A stretch of DNA of 46,656 bases from an uncultured Prevotella sp. (GTDB taxonomy: Bacteria; Bacteroidota; Bacteroidia; Bacteroidales; Bacteroidaceae), in NCBI GenBank assembly GCA_934254985.1, contig CAKQMS010000021.1, positions 1 through 46,656 on the forward strand, read 5' to 3'. This document shows, one piece after another, positions 7,074-16,249 of the stretch (its first letter is position 1; each line of letters begins with the position of its first letter). The notes under the pieces are model-generated. The model had not been told where the DNA came from and made no database searches. It saw nothing but the letters and a program-made list of their open reading frames with translations. The position numbers were made by a program, and so were the translations under genes.

Positions 7074-10000
7074 TTATTCATCCCAGTTCTCTGCTGCCTT
7101 ACGCAAGTAAGACTTGTAGCGAACCTGAGCCATCTTCTTAGCCTCAGCGAAGAGCTCCTCAGCCTCTGTTGGGTAAGCCTTCTTAACAGAGAGGTAACGA
7201 ACCTCACCGTCGAGGAAGTCTTGGAACTTATCCCACTGTGGCTCCTTAGAGTCGAGTGAGAATGGGTTCTTACCCTCTTCAGCCAACTGTGGGTTGTAAC
7301 GCCACAAGTGCCAGTAACCACACTCTACAGCGCGACGCTCCTCTTCCTGTGAACGTCCCATACCACCCTTAATCTTCAAACCGTGGTTGATACATGGAGC
7401 ATAAGCGATGATGAGTGATGGACCTGGATAAGCCTCAGCCTCACGGATAGCCTTCAATGTCTGAGCATTGTCAGCACCCATAGCTACCTGAGCTACGTAG
7501 ATGTAACCGTATGTAGTCTGCATCAAACCGAGATCCTTCTTACGGATACGCTTACCCTGAGCAGCGAACTGTGCGATAGCACCGAGTGGAGTAGACTTAG
7601 AAGACTGACCACCAGTGTTAGAGTAAACCTCAGTATCGAGTACCAGGATGTTAACATCCTCACCAGAAGCCAATACGTGGTCGAGACCACCGTAACCGAT
7701 ATCATAAGAAGCACCGTCACCACCGATGATCCACTGTGAACGCTTAACGAGGTAGTGATCCAAAGTCTTGAGCTCCTTGCAGATAGGGCAACCCTTCTCA
7801 GCGCCGGCAGCGATGAGAGGCTTCAACTCTGCAGCAGCCTCCTTAGAACCCTCTGAATCGTTCATGTTAGCCACCCACTTGTCAGCAGCTGCTACGAACT
7901 CAGCAGGAACATGCTCCTGAGCCTTAGCCTCTTCGAGCAAGTGAGCGATGCGCTCCTTCATCTTCTTGTTACCCATTACCATACCGAGACCGAACTCGCA
8001 GAAGTCCTCGAACAATGAGTTGTCGAATGCAGGACCCTGACCCTTAGCGTTCTTTGTATATGGAGTAGATGGGATAGAAGCTGAGTAGATAGAAGAACAA
8101 CCTGTAGCGTTGGCGATAATCTCACGGTCACCGAAGAGCTGTGAAATCAACTTAACGTAAGGAGTCTCACCACAACCAGAGCAAGCACCTGAGAATTCGA
8201 ACAATGGCTGAGCGAACTGTGAGTTCTTAGGATTCAACTTGATGTCAACCAAATCCTGCTTAGAAGTTACGTTCTCAACGAGCCAATCCCAATCCTTAGC
8301 AAGCTTCTTCATATCCTCTGCATCTGGGTTGTAAGGAACCATCTTGAGTGCCTTCTCAACTTCGCCAGTCTCCTTGTTCTTCTTGCCAGGACATACGTCA
8401 ACACAGTTGCCGCATCCGAGACAGTCGAGAACAGAAGGCTCCATAACGAAGTGCATACCCTTGAGAGCAGCAGGTGCCTTCATCTCCATAGTAGGAGTGT
8501 CGATACCCTTGAGCTCGTCGTCTGTAAGAACGAATGGACGGATAGCAGCGTGAGGACAAACGAATGAACACTTGTTACACTGAGTACAGTTGTCAGCATT
8601 CCATACAGGAACGAATGCAGAAACACCACGCTTCTCCCAACGAGCTGTACCATTCTGCCATGTACCGTCAACGGTATCATACTTAACGAAGTCAGAAACC
8701 TTCAACAAGTCGCCAGCCTGAGCGTTGATAGGACGAACGAGGTCCTTAACGAATGCTGGAGCGTCGTCAGTCTTAACCTCATCGTCTGGAAGGTTAGCCC
8801 ATGCTGGATCAACAGTAAGCTGTTTGTACTCACCACCACGGTCAACAGCAGCGTAGTTCTTGTCAACTACGTCCTGACCCTTCTTGCCATAAGACTTAAC
8901 GATAGCCTTCTTCATCTGCTCTACAGCAAGGTCAACAGGGATAACCTCTGTGATGCGGAAGAATGCAGACTGGAGGATAGTGTTGGTACGGTTGCCAAGA
9001 CCAATCTCCTGAGCAATCTTAGTAGCGTTGATATAGTAAACGGTGATGTTCTTTTGAGCGAATACACGCTTAACCTTGTTAGGGATGAAGTTTACCAACT
9101 CCTCGCCGTCGAAGATAGTGTTCAAAAGGAATGAACCATTCTCACGGATACCACGTGTAACATCGTACATGTTCAAGTAAGCCTGAACGTGGCAAGCTAC
9201 GAAGTTAGGAGTTGTAATCTGGTATGTAGAGCGGATAGGCTCGTCACCGAAACGAAGGTGTGAACATGTGAAACCACCAGACTTCTTAGAGTCGTAAGAG
9301 AAGTATGCCTGGCAGTGCTTATTGGTGTTGTCACCGATAATCTTTACAGAGTTCTTGTTAGCACCTACGGTACCATCAGCACCAAGACCGAAGAACTTAG
9401 CCTCGTAGATAGACTTTCCACCGAGAGCCATTTCCTCAACTGCAGGGAGAGATGTGAATGTTACATCGTCAACGATACCTACTGTGAAGTGGTTCTTTGG
9501 CTCTGGCAACTCGAGGTTGTTGTATACAGAGATGATCTTAGCAGGAGTGATATCTGAAGAACCAAGACCATAACGGCCACCAACGATAACTGGGCGGTTC
9601 TCCTGATCGTAGAATGCAGACTTAACGTCGAGATACAATGGCTCGCCCTCTGCTCCTGGCTCCTTAGTTCTGTCGAGAACAGCGATCTTCTTAACTGTCT
9701 TAGGAACAGCTGCGAAGAGGTGCTTAACAGAGAATGGACGATAGAGGTGTACAGAGATCATACCAACCTTCTTGCCTTCGCTTGTGAGGTGGTCGATAGC
9801 CTCGCGAGCTGCCTCTGTAGCAGAACCCATAAGGATAATGATGTTCTCAGCATCCTCAGCTCCGTAGTAAGAGAAGCAGTGATACTCACGACCGGTGATC
9901 TTAGAGATCTCGCCAAGATAGTGCTCTACTACATCTGGGATAGCATCGTAGTGAGAGTTGCTAGCCTCACGGTGTGTGAAGAATGTCTCTGGGTTCTCAG

Positions 10001-10661
10001 CTGTACCACGAGTTACAGGACGCTCTGGAGAGAGTGCACGGTCGCGGAAGTTCTTGATGTCAGCCTCGTCAACCAATGGACGGATATCTTCCATATCCAT
10101 AACCTCTACCTTGTGGTACTCGTGTGATGTACGGAAACCATCGAAGAAGTTGATGAATGGTACGTGAGTCTTCAATGTTGCAAGGTGAGGAACTGCTGTA
10201 AGGTCCATAACCTCCTGAACAGAACCTGAGCAGAACATTGCGAAACCTGTCTGACGACAAGCGTAAACGTCCTGGTGGTCACCGAAGATACAGAGTGAGT
10301 GAGATGCCAATGTACGAGCAGATACGTCGAATACACATGGGAGCAATTCGCCGGCAATCTTGTACATGTTAGGAATCATCAGGAGCAAGCCCTGAGAAGC
10401 GGTAAATGTTGTAGTGAGAGCACCAGCCTGCAATGAACCGTGAACGGCACCTGCAGCACCACCCTCAGACTCCATTTCCTGGATAGACACGTTCTGACCG
10501 AAGAGGTTCTTAGTACCCTTAGCGGCCCACTCGTCAACATGCTCCGCCATTGGTGATGACGGGGTGATAGGGTAAATCGCAGCAACCTCAGTAAACATGT
10601 AGCTTACATGAGCGGCAGCGGTGTTACCATCACAAGTCATAAATTTCTTTTCTTTTGCCAT
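7074..10661 (-). CDS. nifJ: Pyruvate:ferredoxin (flavodoxin) oxidoreductase
   Basis: This one-piece 1195-residue enzyme oxidises pyruvate with CoA to acetyl-CoA and CO2 and reduces ferredoxin or flavodoxin, the main pyruvate exit in anaerobic Bacteroidales. In order it has the pyrimidine-binding TPP domain (YPITPSSPMAE, EGGAAGAVHG), the transketolase C-terminal-like domain, the gamma domain (GLGADGTVGANK), a two-cluster ferredoxin domain (CTQCNKCSFVCP near residue 700, CLGCGNCVDVCP near 750), the proximal cluster Cys in CSGCGET near 825, and the diphosphate-binding GDGASYDIGYGG near 985 with SNTGGQSSKS. The ATG at 10661 begins MAKEKKFMTCDGN; upstream codons in frame are AT-rich and not family-like. 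Codons are strongly biased (AAC, TTC, ATC, CGT) compared with neighbours, as expected for high expression. No clear TAnnTTTG box was found just upstream. Confidence 0.97.
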   Translation of the reverse strand: MAKEKKFMTCDGNTAAAHVSYMFTEVAAIYPITPSSPMAEHVDEWAAKGTKNLFGQNVSIQEMESEGGAAGAVHGSLQAGALTTTFTASQGLLLMIPNMYKIAGELLPCVFDVSARTLASHSLCIFGDHQDVYACRQTGFAMFCSGSVQEVMDLTAVPHLATLKTHVPFINFFDGFRTSHEYHKVEVMDMEDIRPLVDEADIKNFRDRALSPERPVTRGTAENPETFFTHREASNSHYDAIPDVVEHYLGEISKITGREYHCFSYYGAEDAENIIILMGSATEAAREAIDHLTSEGKKVGMISVHLYRPFSVKHLFAAVPKTVKKIAVLDRTKEPGAEGEPLYLDVKSAFYDQENRPVIVGGRYGLGSSDITPAKIISVYNNLELPEPKNHFTVGIVDDVTFTSLPAVEEMALGGKSIYEAKFFGLGADGTVGANKNSVKIIGDNTNKHCQAYFSYDSKKSGGFTCSHLRFGDEPIRSTYQITTPNFVACHVQAYLNMYDVTRGIRENGSFLLNTIFDGEELVNFIPNKVKRVFAQKNITVYYINATKIAQEIGLGNRTNTILQSAFFRITEVIPVDLAVEQMKKAIVKSYGKKGQDVVDKNYAAVDRGGEYKQLTVDPAWANLPDDEVKTDDAPAFVKDLVRPINAQAGDLLKVSDFVKYDTVDGTWQNGTARWEKRGVSAFVPVWNADNCTQCNKCSFVCPHAAIRPFVLTDDELKGIDTPTMEMKAPAALKGMHFVMEPSVLDCLGCGNCVDVCPGKKNKETGEVEKALKMVPYNPDAEDMKKLAKDWDWLVENVTSKQDLVDIKLNPKNSQFAQPLFEFSGACSGCGETPYVKLISQLFGDREIIANATGCSSIYSASIPSTPYTKNAKGQGPAFDNSLFEDFCEFGLGMVMGNKKMKERIAHLLEEAKAQEHVPAEFVAAADKWVANMNDSEGSKEAAAELKPLIAAGAEKGCPICKELKTLDHYLVKRSQWIIGGDGASYDIGYGGLDHVLASGEDVNILVLDTEVYSNTGGQSSKSTPLGAIAQFAAQGKRIRKKDLGLMQTTYGYIYVAQVAMGADNAQTLKAIREAEAYPGPSLIIAYAPCINHGLKIKGGMGRSQEEERRAVECGYWHLWRYNPQLAEEGKNPFSLDSKEPQWDKFQDFLDGEVRYLSVKKAYPTEAEELFAEAKKMAQVRYKSYLRKAAENWDE

Positions 10662-10743
10662 TTTTTTATGTATAAAAGGATGATTAAAAAAATATTCTAT
10701 TCGATTTGTTTTTTCTCTATATATAATATAATAATGTGTAGTA

Positions 10744-11979
10744 TCAATATAGGAAACCAAGCAGCCAAAGAGGTATCTTGTTGCCTTGTCCTACTTCTGT
10801 ATTGTACCTCGCATATATTACATCGTTGTTGAATCTTTGTTTGCCCGTGGCGTGGGCATCGCAGATTTTGAATTTAAGTTTGCCGTCTACTATGTAGTGG
10901 TTGTCTTTTCCACCTTGATTAACCTTATGGTCTTTCCACAACGAGTTGACAAAGAATGTTTCCAAAGCTTCTTGTCGGGTAGTGTTGTTAGGATAGATAG
11001 CGTACATCAAGTTGGAGTTGTGCATCATTATCTTAGATGGCTTTTTAGGGAATTGCGCACCCACAGGATAGATGATGTTTATCAGACGAGCATCGGCAAG
11101 ATACTTAATATAGTTCATTACTGTAGCTCTACTGGTATCTATCTCTTCTGCAAGTTTGCTGATGTTTGGAGCCTTTGGCCCATCGATAGCCAAGAGATAG
11201 AATAGCTTCTTGATCTTTGCTAAATATTTTAGCTCTATCTGCTTGATAAACAAGATGTCTACTTCGATCATCATGTTCATTGTCTTGAGCAGATTCTCGG
11301 AGAAGTTTCTGTTTTCTAAGAAGAAAGGGTAGAAGCCATGATGAACGTAACTCTGGAAATATTCAGCAGGACTTGCCTTTGGCAATATCTGCTTTATTAT
11401 TCTCTCATGGTCGTGAAGGATTTCGTCAAGTGTGTAAGGCTGAAAATTGTTGCCAGTCTTGAGATTTAAGAATTCTCTAAATGAGAAGCCACGAAGGTTG
11501 TAGCTCTGTACTAAACCTCCGATTTCGGGATTTTCTTCCTTAAGTCTCATCACGCTTGAACCAGTAAAAACAATCTTTAGCTCAGGATACAAATCGTAGC
11601 AAGTGCGCAACTGCTGACTCCAGTCTGGCTCTTTGAATACTTGGTCAATGAGCAACACCTTACCACCATTCTTTACGAATTCGCCTGCAAAATCAGCAAT
11701 ACCTCGTCCTTGGAAGTAGAAATTGTTCATATTGACATACAGACATTTTCTGTCGTCCTTGCCAAATTTCTCCTTCGCATACTGAAGCAAAAAGGAAGTT
11801 TTGCCTACGCCACGTGTTCCCTTGATACCAATCAAGCGTGCATTCCAGTCAATCTCATCCATTAATGAGCGGCGAACTGGGACATCATTGTGCTCAACAA
11901 GGTAAGCGTGTGTACGGTAAAATGCTTCCATAGAAGGTTTTGTTTCTTCGTCTAAAGTATGTTTTTTACTATTTTGCAT
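10744..11979 (-). CDS. Orphan AAA_14/DUF4143-type ATPase with Walker B Gln
   Basis: The 411-residue protein has Walker A GTRGVGKT (54-61), the FTGSS sensor-like strand, and a C-terminal helix-turn-helix-like region (ISKLAEEIDTSRATVMNYIKYL) followed by a DUF4143-like nuclease-fold remnant. This layout is common in Bacteroidales orphan ATPases whose biological role is unknown. The Walker B reads VLLIDQVFKEPDW, with Gln (codon CAA, residue 113) where relatives usually have the catalytic Glu of DE. The ATG at 11979 was chosen; the longer frame would start with TTG at 12021. A perfect-consensus promoter lies at 12044-12074. It is on the same strand as nifJ and ends 82 nt before the nifJ start, but a functional link is not evident. 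Confidence 0.85.
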   Translation of the reverse strand: MQNSKKHTLDEETKPSMEAFYRTHAYLVEHNDVPVRRSLMDEIDWNARLIGIKGTRGVGKTSFLLQYAKEKFGKDDRKCLYVNMNNFYFQGRGIADFAGEFVKNGGKVLLIDQVFKEPDWSQQLRTCYDLYPELKIVFTGSSVMRLKEENPEIGGLVQSYNLRGFSFREFLNLKTGNNFQPYTLDEILHDHERIIKQILPKASPAEYFQSYVHHGFYPFFLENRNFSENLLKTMNMMIEVDILFIKQIELKYLAKIKKLFYLLAIDGPKAPNISKLAEEIDTSRATVMNYIKYLADARLINIIYPVGAQFPKKPSKIMMHNSNLMYAIYPNNTTRQEALETFFVNSLWKDHKVNQGGKDNHYIVDGKLKFKICDAHATGKQRFNNDVIYARYNTEVGQGNKIPLWLLGFLY

Positions 11980-12043
11980 GTCTTTATAGGTGCTTTTACT
12001 GTTAGTTCTGCACCGTTTCAAAAGATTTTGCCTTTAATCTTTG

Positions 12044-12074
12044 CAAAGATAATACTAATTTTGATATTTGCAAA
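12044..12074 (-). promoter_or_regulatory. Promoter of the AAA ATPase gene
   Basis: On the minus strand TTTG (12071-12074) and TATCTTTG (12044-12051) are separated by exactly 19 nt, a perfect consensus. The two boxes each sit inside a TTTGCAAA palindrome. Confidence 0.75.
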
Positions 12075-12133
12075 GTGTAGATTACAAAAAGTTTAATTTT
12101 TTAGTTTTTTTGCACTTTTAAATGTGTTAGATA

Positions 12134-12163
12134 TTGCATTTGATGAAAATTGCCGTAACTTTG
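12134..12163 (+). promoter_or_regulatory. Promoter giving a near-leaderless mRNA
   Basis: TTG at 12134-12136, a 19-nt spacer and TAACTTTG at 12156-12163 match the consensus. The ATG of the next gene is at 12169, six bases after the -7 box, so transcription should begin at or within a few bases of the start codon. Confidence 0.75.
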
Positions 12164-12168
12164 CATGT

Positions 12169-13251
12169 ATGAAATTACATATTTTCAATCCAGAACACGA
12201 TACAGCTTTGGCAGCTAACAAGGCGCCATTCACACCTCCACATGCTGCACGCCAGCTTCATCACGACTTAGGTTTTATATCTGCCGTTTGGGCAGATGAA
12301 GGAGATTTTGTTGTTGTCGACGACAAGGAATCTGCTAAGGAGTCGTTGAAGCGAATAGGTTATGAAAGCCTAAAGTGCATACTCATCGAACCTCAGGATA
12401 TTGCAAAGCTGAATGCCGAGCCGCTCGATGAAATCTGCGTGTGGGGATGGGATAAGGCTATTAAGCGTAGACTCTCAGACTTAGGATTGGTATGTGATAA
12501 TATTATGCCAACAACTGAGCTTTTGGATCAATGGCGTATATATAGTGGTAGAGCGTGGGCTGCAGAAAATATTCTGAAGCCATTAACTAATGCTGATTCT
12601 AATTTTGTTGGCTCGTCAAGCGTGGCTACCTCTGTAGACGAAGCGCTTAATCCTTGTGATTTGGAAGAGTGGGTACTTAAGTCGCCATGGAGTTGTAGCG
12701 GACGTGGCGTACGCTATGTTGCTCGCAATTCTGTAACATCGCAATTGCATGGTTGGATAGCTAACACCATAAAGCAGCAGGGGTATATTATGGTAGAACC
12801 ACTTTATACTAAGATTCTCGACCTTGCAGCAGAATTCTATAGCGACGGAAATGGTCGTGTAAGCTTCCTTGGTTTGTCGTTGTTTGAAACCAAGAACGGT
12901 GCTTATACAGGAAATATTGTAGCGCCAGAGGCTCGCAAACTTGAGGTTGTTTCAAAATATATTCCTCTTAATATTTTGGACAAAGCAATCGCTGATATAG
13001 TTAGCCTAACAAGCTCGCAGTTTGATGGTACTTTCAAGGGTCATTTCGGTATTGACATGATGGTTGTTGCCGAGAAAGATAGAGGTTTCTCTTTGCATCC
13101 ATGCGTAGAGCTAAATTTTCGTCGCACCATGGGTTATGTGGCATTATGTTTAAACACAGCCGACGATATTCCTACAAAAGTTATGCGAATATCTATGGAT
13201 AAAAAATATCGCCTCCGCATCACAGAGAGCGAAGACGATATCTGGAAATAG
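12169..13251 (+). CDS. Conserved hypothetical with an ATP-grasp-like core
   Basis: The 360-residue protein is not one I can name. Residues 168-182 (WVLKSPWSCSGRG) look like the Lys plus Gly-rich loop of ATP-grasp enzymes. IMVEP (207-211) fits the hinge that binds adenine. GHFGIDMM (291-298) and VELNFRRTMG (313-322) fit the late strand with metal-binding Glu and Asn and a phosphate-binding Arg. The N-terminal 130 residues (FNPEHDTALA, WGWDK) would be the pre-ATP-grasp domain. If so it is a carboxylate-amine or similar ligase of unknown substrate. The start at 12169 is favoured over an upstream in-frame ATG at 12124 because the promoter boxes occupy 12134-12163. It converges with the small gene at 13264-13479, leaving a 12-nt gap. 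Confidence 0.8.
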   Translation: MKLHIFNPEHDTALAANKAPFTPPHAARQLHHDLGFISAVWADEGDFVVVDDKESAKESLKRIGYESLKCILIEPQDIAKLNAEPLDEICVWGWDKAIKRRLSDLGLVCDNIMPTTELLDQWRIYSGRAWAAENILKPLTNADSNFVGSSSVATSVDEALNPCDLEEWVLKSPWSCSGRGVRYVARNSVTSQLHGWIANTIKQQGYIMVEPLYTKILDLAAEFYSDGNGRVSFLGLSLFETKNGAYTGNIVAPEARKLEVVSKYIPLNILDKAIADIVSLTSSQFDGTFKGHFGIDMMVVAEKDRGFSLHPCVELNFRRTMGYVALCLNTADDIPTKVMRISMDKKYRLRITESEDDIWK

Positions 13252-13263
13252 TATCTTTTGTTA

Positions 13264-13479
13264 TTAAATAATGTCGTACGACCACATTAAGAATGCAAAA
13301 ATCATAATAGCCAAAACGATTAGTGTATAGTATGTAATTTTTCCCATCAGTTCCCAACGACGTTTTTCGTTTTTCATCTGTCTTCTGAACTTGTCAGCTC
13401 CATCCTCGTGATAATGAGGGTGGTGATGGTGATGATGAGGGGTGTTACTGTTTTGTTGTTTAAGTTGAGTATTGTTCAT
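13264..13479 (-). CDS. Small His-rich single-pass membrane protein
   Basis: The 71-residue protein has an N-terminal Asn/Gln segment and then HHHHHHPHYHE at residues 15-25, with eight His in ten residues. A basic stretch (FRRQMKNEKRRW) follows, and then one membrane helix at about 49-67. The basic stretch before the helix suggests that the His cluster is cytoplasmic. A role in binding Zn, Ni or Co is plausible but not shown. The ATG at 13479 was chosen; the longer frame begins with TTG. It is downstream of the porin gene by 72 nt on the same strand. Confidence 0.65.
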   Translation of the reverse strand: MNNTQLKQQNSNTPHHHHHHPHYHEDGADKFRRQMKNEKRRWELMGKITYYTLIVLAIMIFAFLMWSYDII

Positions 13480-13551
13480 AACTTGTTTGTTATTTAAGTT
13501 GAGTATCAATTGCTTGTTGTTTATATCCTAAAATAGATATAGCGTAAATTC

Positions 13552-14676
13552 TTAGAATCTGAAATCCACTTCTACATCTACCATGTTGTAGTTGTGGTCA
13601 GTCTTCAAAGAGCGATCGTTGATGCGAGCAAACTCTGCACTAATCTGGAAATTGCGGTGGAACTCATAGTCGGCACCAAACTCATATTGTGTGCGAGCCT
13701 TGCTCCAATCGGCTGTTGGTCTGTATAGGTCGTAGCGAGCCTTTACGTGAAGCTTCTTCTTGATGATTGGCGCAATAGCCAAAGCGTAGAAACCGTCAGC
13801 CTTATTGCCAAGCGATGAAAGATTGCAATCCTTTGAATTAGCGTCGTTAGTGTTTACAAGCGACTTTGCAAAAGCCTCGCCGGTAGAGTGGATATACTCA
13901 GAGCGGAATGTCCAGTCGTTAACTACATACTCGCCACTAATTGCATATCTGTGCTGGTTAAGACTTCTTACACCAGTCTTCTCGGTTCCATCCTCTGCGG
14001 TCCATTTGCCATCGCGAGCGTAAGAGCCTTCCCATCCGAATACACCAAGGCGCATTCCCTTTACAGGCATCACCCATACACCACCGATAACATCCTTGCG
14101 CTGGTCAACATCCTTTACATTGATGCCCTGACCGTTGTATACTCCCACCTGATAGTGGAGAAGTTCGCGACCTGCAGCATTTTTAATGATGTCGCCTTGG
14201 AATTGTACACCAATATCGCGACCATTACTTGCATGACCACCAGCACGATCTGAGAAACCTGCCAATTTTGATACGTTCTGTGAGTAGCTCATGAAGCCCT
14301 GGTCTACAGGGTGCATAGGGTTCTCAAAAGTGAAAGCACGCTTAAACTGACCTACCTTTACTCTGAAAGCCTTGTATTTTTGCCATTCAGCAAACAAGTC
14401 TACAACTCTTGGCGAACTACCCAAGGTAGATGTGTTGCCATTGAATTGTATCTGAGCTTTCCAATAGAAATCCTGTACAACTCTTCCTTCAAGCGAAAGG
14501 CGCAACATTCTAAGATTGAAAGAGTTAGACTCTTTGCCTTCTTGGTCGCTTGCCTGGTATTGTACCATTCCATAGCCCGAAAGCTTCACATTATTTATCC
14601 ATGCAGGAATAGCTTCTTGAGCTATACCGCAAGCAGCTGACATTAAAAGACATGCTGAAATAAATATTCTTTTCAT
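13552..14676 (-). CDS. Outer-membrane porin, phosphate-selective OprO/OprP-like
   Basis: The 374-residue precursor begins with a signal peptide (MKRIFISACLLMSAACGIAQ), probably cut after AQ. The mature part is a run of alternating amphipathic strands with aromatic girdles, for example VKLSGYGMVQYQ, FYWKAQIQFNG and FRVKVGQFKRAFTFENP. It ends in VDVEVDFRF, with the C-terminal Phe that serves as BAM assembly signal. The VGQFKRAF..ENP pattern is characteristic of the OprO/OprP family. Substrate cannot be read from sequence; phosphate or polyphosphate is only the family name. A minus-strand TAATTTTG box lies 28 nt upstream of the ATG. Confidence 0.85.
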   Translation of the reverse strand: MKRIFISACLLMSAACGIAQEAIPAWINNVKLSGYGMVQYQASDQEGKESNSFNLRMLRLSLEGRVVQDFYWKAQIQFNGNTSTLGSSPRVVDLFAEWQKYKAFRVKVGQFKRAFTFENPMHPVDQGFMSYSQNVSKLAGFSDRAGGHASNGRDIGVQFQGDIIKNAAGRELLHYQVGVYNGQGINVKDVDQRKDVIGGVWVMPVKGMRLGVFGWEGSYARDGKWTAEDGTEKTGVRSLNQHRYAISGEYVVNDWTFRSEYIHSTGEAFAKSLVNTNDANSKDCNLSSLGNKADGFYALAIAPIIKKKLHVKARYDLYRPTADWSKARTQYEFGADYEFHRNFQISAEFARINDRSLKTDHNYNMVDVEVDFRF

Positions 14677-14704
14677 GTTTAAATTAGTAATTATATTTTG
14701 TTTG

Positions 14705-14712
14705 CAAAATTA
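14705..14712 (-). promoter_or_regulatory. Promoter -7 box of the porin gene
   Basis: The minus strand reads TAATTTTG, a match to TAnnTTTG. The -33 element is weak. It lies back to back with the permease promoter at 14777-14784. Confidence 0.45.
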
Positions 14713-14776
14713 ACAATAAATTATTATATAGGGAAAGAAAAAACCTAAAATCCTTTAGAGTAATAAAAGTTTTTTA

Positions 14777-14784
14777 TACTTTTG
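14777..14784 (+). promoter_or_regulatory. Promoter -7 box of the permease gene
   Basis: TACTTTTG matches the consensus. No TTG occurs at the expected spacing upstream. The predicted leader is about 42 nt. Confidence 0.45.
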
Positions 14785-14829
14785 TAGGTGCTAATATAAA
14801 ATAAGAACGTATACATATTATATATATAG

Positions 14830-16131
14830 ATGAAAAAACTAACTTCTCCTTGGGCGTGGATTCCAACCCTCTATTTTGCTGAGGGAATACCATACGTTGC
14901 TGTGATGACCATTTCTGTGATTTTGTATAAGCAGATGGGACTTAGCAATGCAGACATCACATTCTATACTTCTTGGCTATATCTGCCATGGGTAATAAAA
15001 CCTTTGTGGAGTCCACTTGTAGACCTTGTGAAAACCAAGAGGTGGTGGATACTCATAATGCAACTACTCATAGGAGCTGCATTAGGAGGCGTAGCTTTCA
15101 CCATTCCAACCAACTTTTGGCTTCAAGGAACATTGTTCTTCTTTTGGATAATGGCATTCTCGAGTGCTACTCACGATATAGCTGCTGATGGCTATTATAT
15201 GATTGCCCTCGATGAGCACGAACAATCGTTGTTTGTTGGTATTCGTAGCACCTTCTATCGTTTGGCAACAATCATTGGCTCTGGCGTTCTCGTAATGATT
15301 GCCGGTGCATTGCAAGAACGATTTGGACAGTCTATTCCGCTGTCGTGGAGTCTGATGTTTTATGGAGCCTGTGCTCTGTTTGTTGCCCTTTGGCTTTGGC
15401 ATAGTGCTGTGTTGCCAAGGGTTAAAGAAGGCGCAACTACAGCTGATAATGTAGGTGAAAAGCAATGCTTGGAACCCGAAGCAGAGCAGAAGAGTATGTT
15501 GGGACTAATTGTAGATTTCTTCACTAAATTCCCTGTGAAAGAAACCATCATAGGCATTTTGTTTATGTTGCTTTATCGTATGCCAGAAGGTTTGTTGGCA
15601 AAAGTTTCAGCCTTGTTTCTTGTAGACAATACTGCGGTTGGAGGTTTGGGACTTACTGCCGAGCAGTATGGTTTGGTGCAAGGTACCGTGGGCGTTATCG
15701 GACTAACCCTTGGTGGTATTATTGGTGGTATATGCGCTGGTGTTGGTGGCTTAAAGAAATGGTTGTGGCCAATGGTTTGCGCCATCACTTTGCCTGATGC
15801 TGTCTACATTTATCTAAGCTATTGTTTGCCAGATAATTTGTACATTATCAATGCCTGCGTTTTTGTAGAGCAGTTTGGCTATGGCTTCGGTTTTACTGCC
15901 TATATGCTCTATCTTATTTATTATAGCCGTGGCAACTATAAAACATCTCATTATGCACTCTGCACAGCCTTTATGGCTCTTTCGATGATGATACCGGGAT
16001 TGTTTGCCGGACAGTTGCAGGAAGCAGTTGGTTATCAGTCGTTTTTCCTAATAGTCATGGCTTGCTGCATAGTGACTTTTATTATGGCAGCACTAATCAA
16101 GATAGATCCTGAATTCGGTAAAAAGAAGTAG
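14830..16131 (+). CDS. AmpG-like MFS permease
   Basis: The 433-residue protein is a 12-helix major facilitator. The start (SPWAWIPTLYFAEGIPYVAV) and the WLYLPWVIKPLWSPLVD loop match AmpG-type muropeptide permeases. The DIAADGYYM segment in the fourth helix region is also typical. AmpG imports anhydromuropeptides for cell wall recycling in Gram-negative bacteria. A long hydrophilic loop at about 200-225 separates the two six-helix halves. No recycling enzyme lies next to it here, so the substrate is inferred from family similarity only. It has its own promoter box and terminator, hence is likely monocistronic. Confidence 0.8.
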   Translation: MKKLTSPWAWIPTLYFAEGIPYVAVMTISVILYKQMGLSNADITFYTSWLYLPWVIKPLWSPLVDLVKTKRWWILIMQLLIGAALGGVAFTIPTNFWLQGTLFFFWIMAFSSATHDIAADGYYMIALDEHEQSLFVGIRSTFYRLATIIGSGVLVMIAGALQERFGQSIPLSWSLMFYGACALFVALWLWHSAVLPRVKEGATTADNVGEKQCLEPEAEQKSMLGLIVDFFTKFPVKETIIGILFMLLYRMPEGLLAKVSALFLVDNTAVGGLGLTAEQYGLVQGTVGVIGLTLGGIIGGICAGVGGLKKWLWPMVCAITLPDAVYIYLSYCLPDNLYIINACVFVEQFGYGFGFTAYMLYLIYYSRGNYKTSHYALCTAFMALSMMIPGLFAGQLQEAVGYQSFFLIVMACCIVTFIMAALIKIDPEFGKKK

Positions 16132-16137
16132 GATGAT

Positions 16138-16188
16138 TAAAGGCTAAATATCAATATCTGACTATCAAATATTGGTGTTTAGCCTTTA
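16138..16188 (+). terminator. Terminator of the permease gene
   Basis: AAAGGCTAAATATCAATAT pairs with ATATTGGTGTTTAGCCTTT with three mismatches, forming a long stem 3 nt to 50 nt after the stop codon. A T-rich stretch follows. Confidence 0.7.
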
Positions 16189-16249
16189 TATTTACTTCTT
16201 TATAATCATCTGTCTTTTAAGATAAAAAAGGCAATAAATTGCATTGTCT

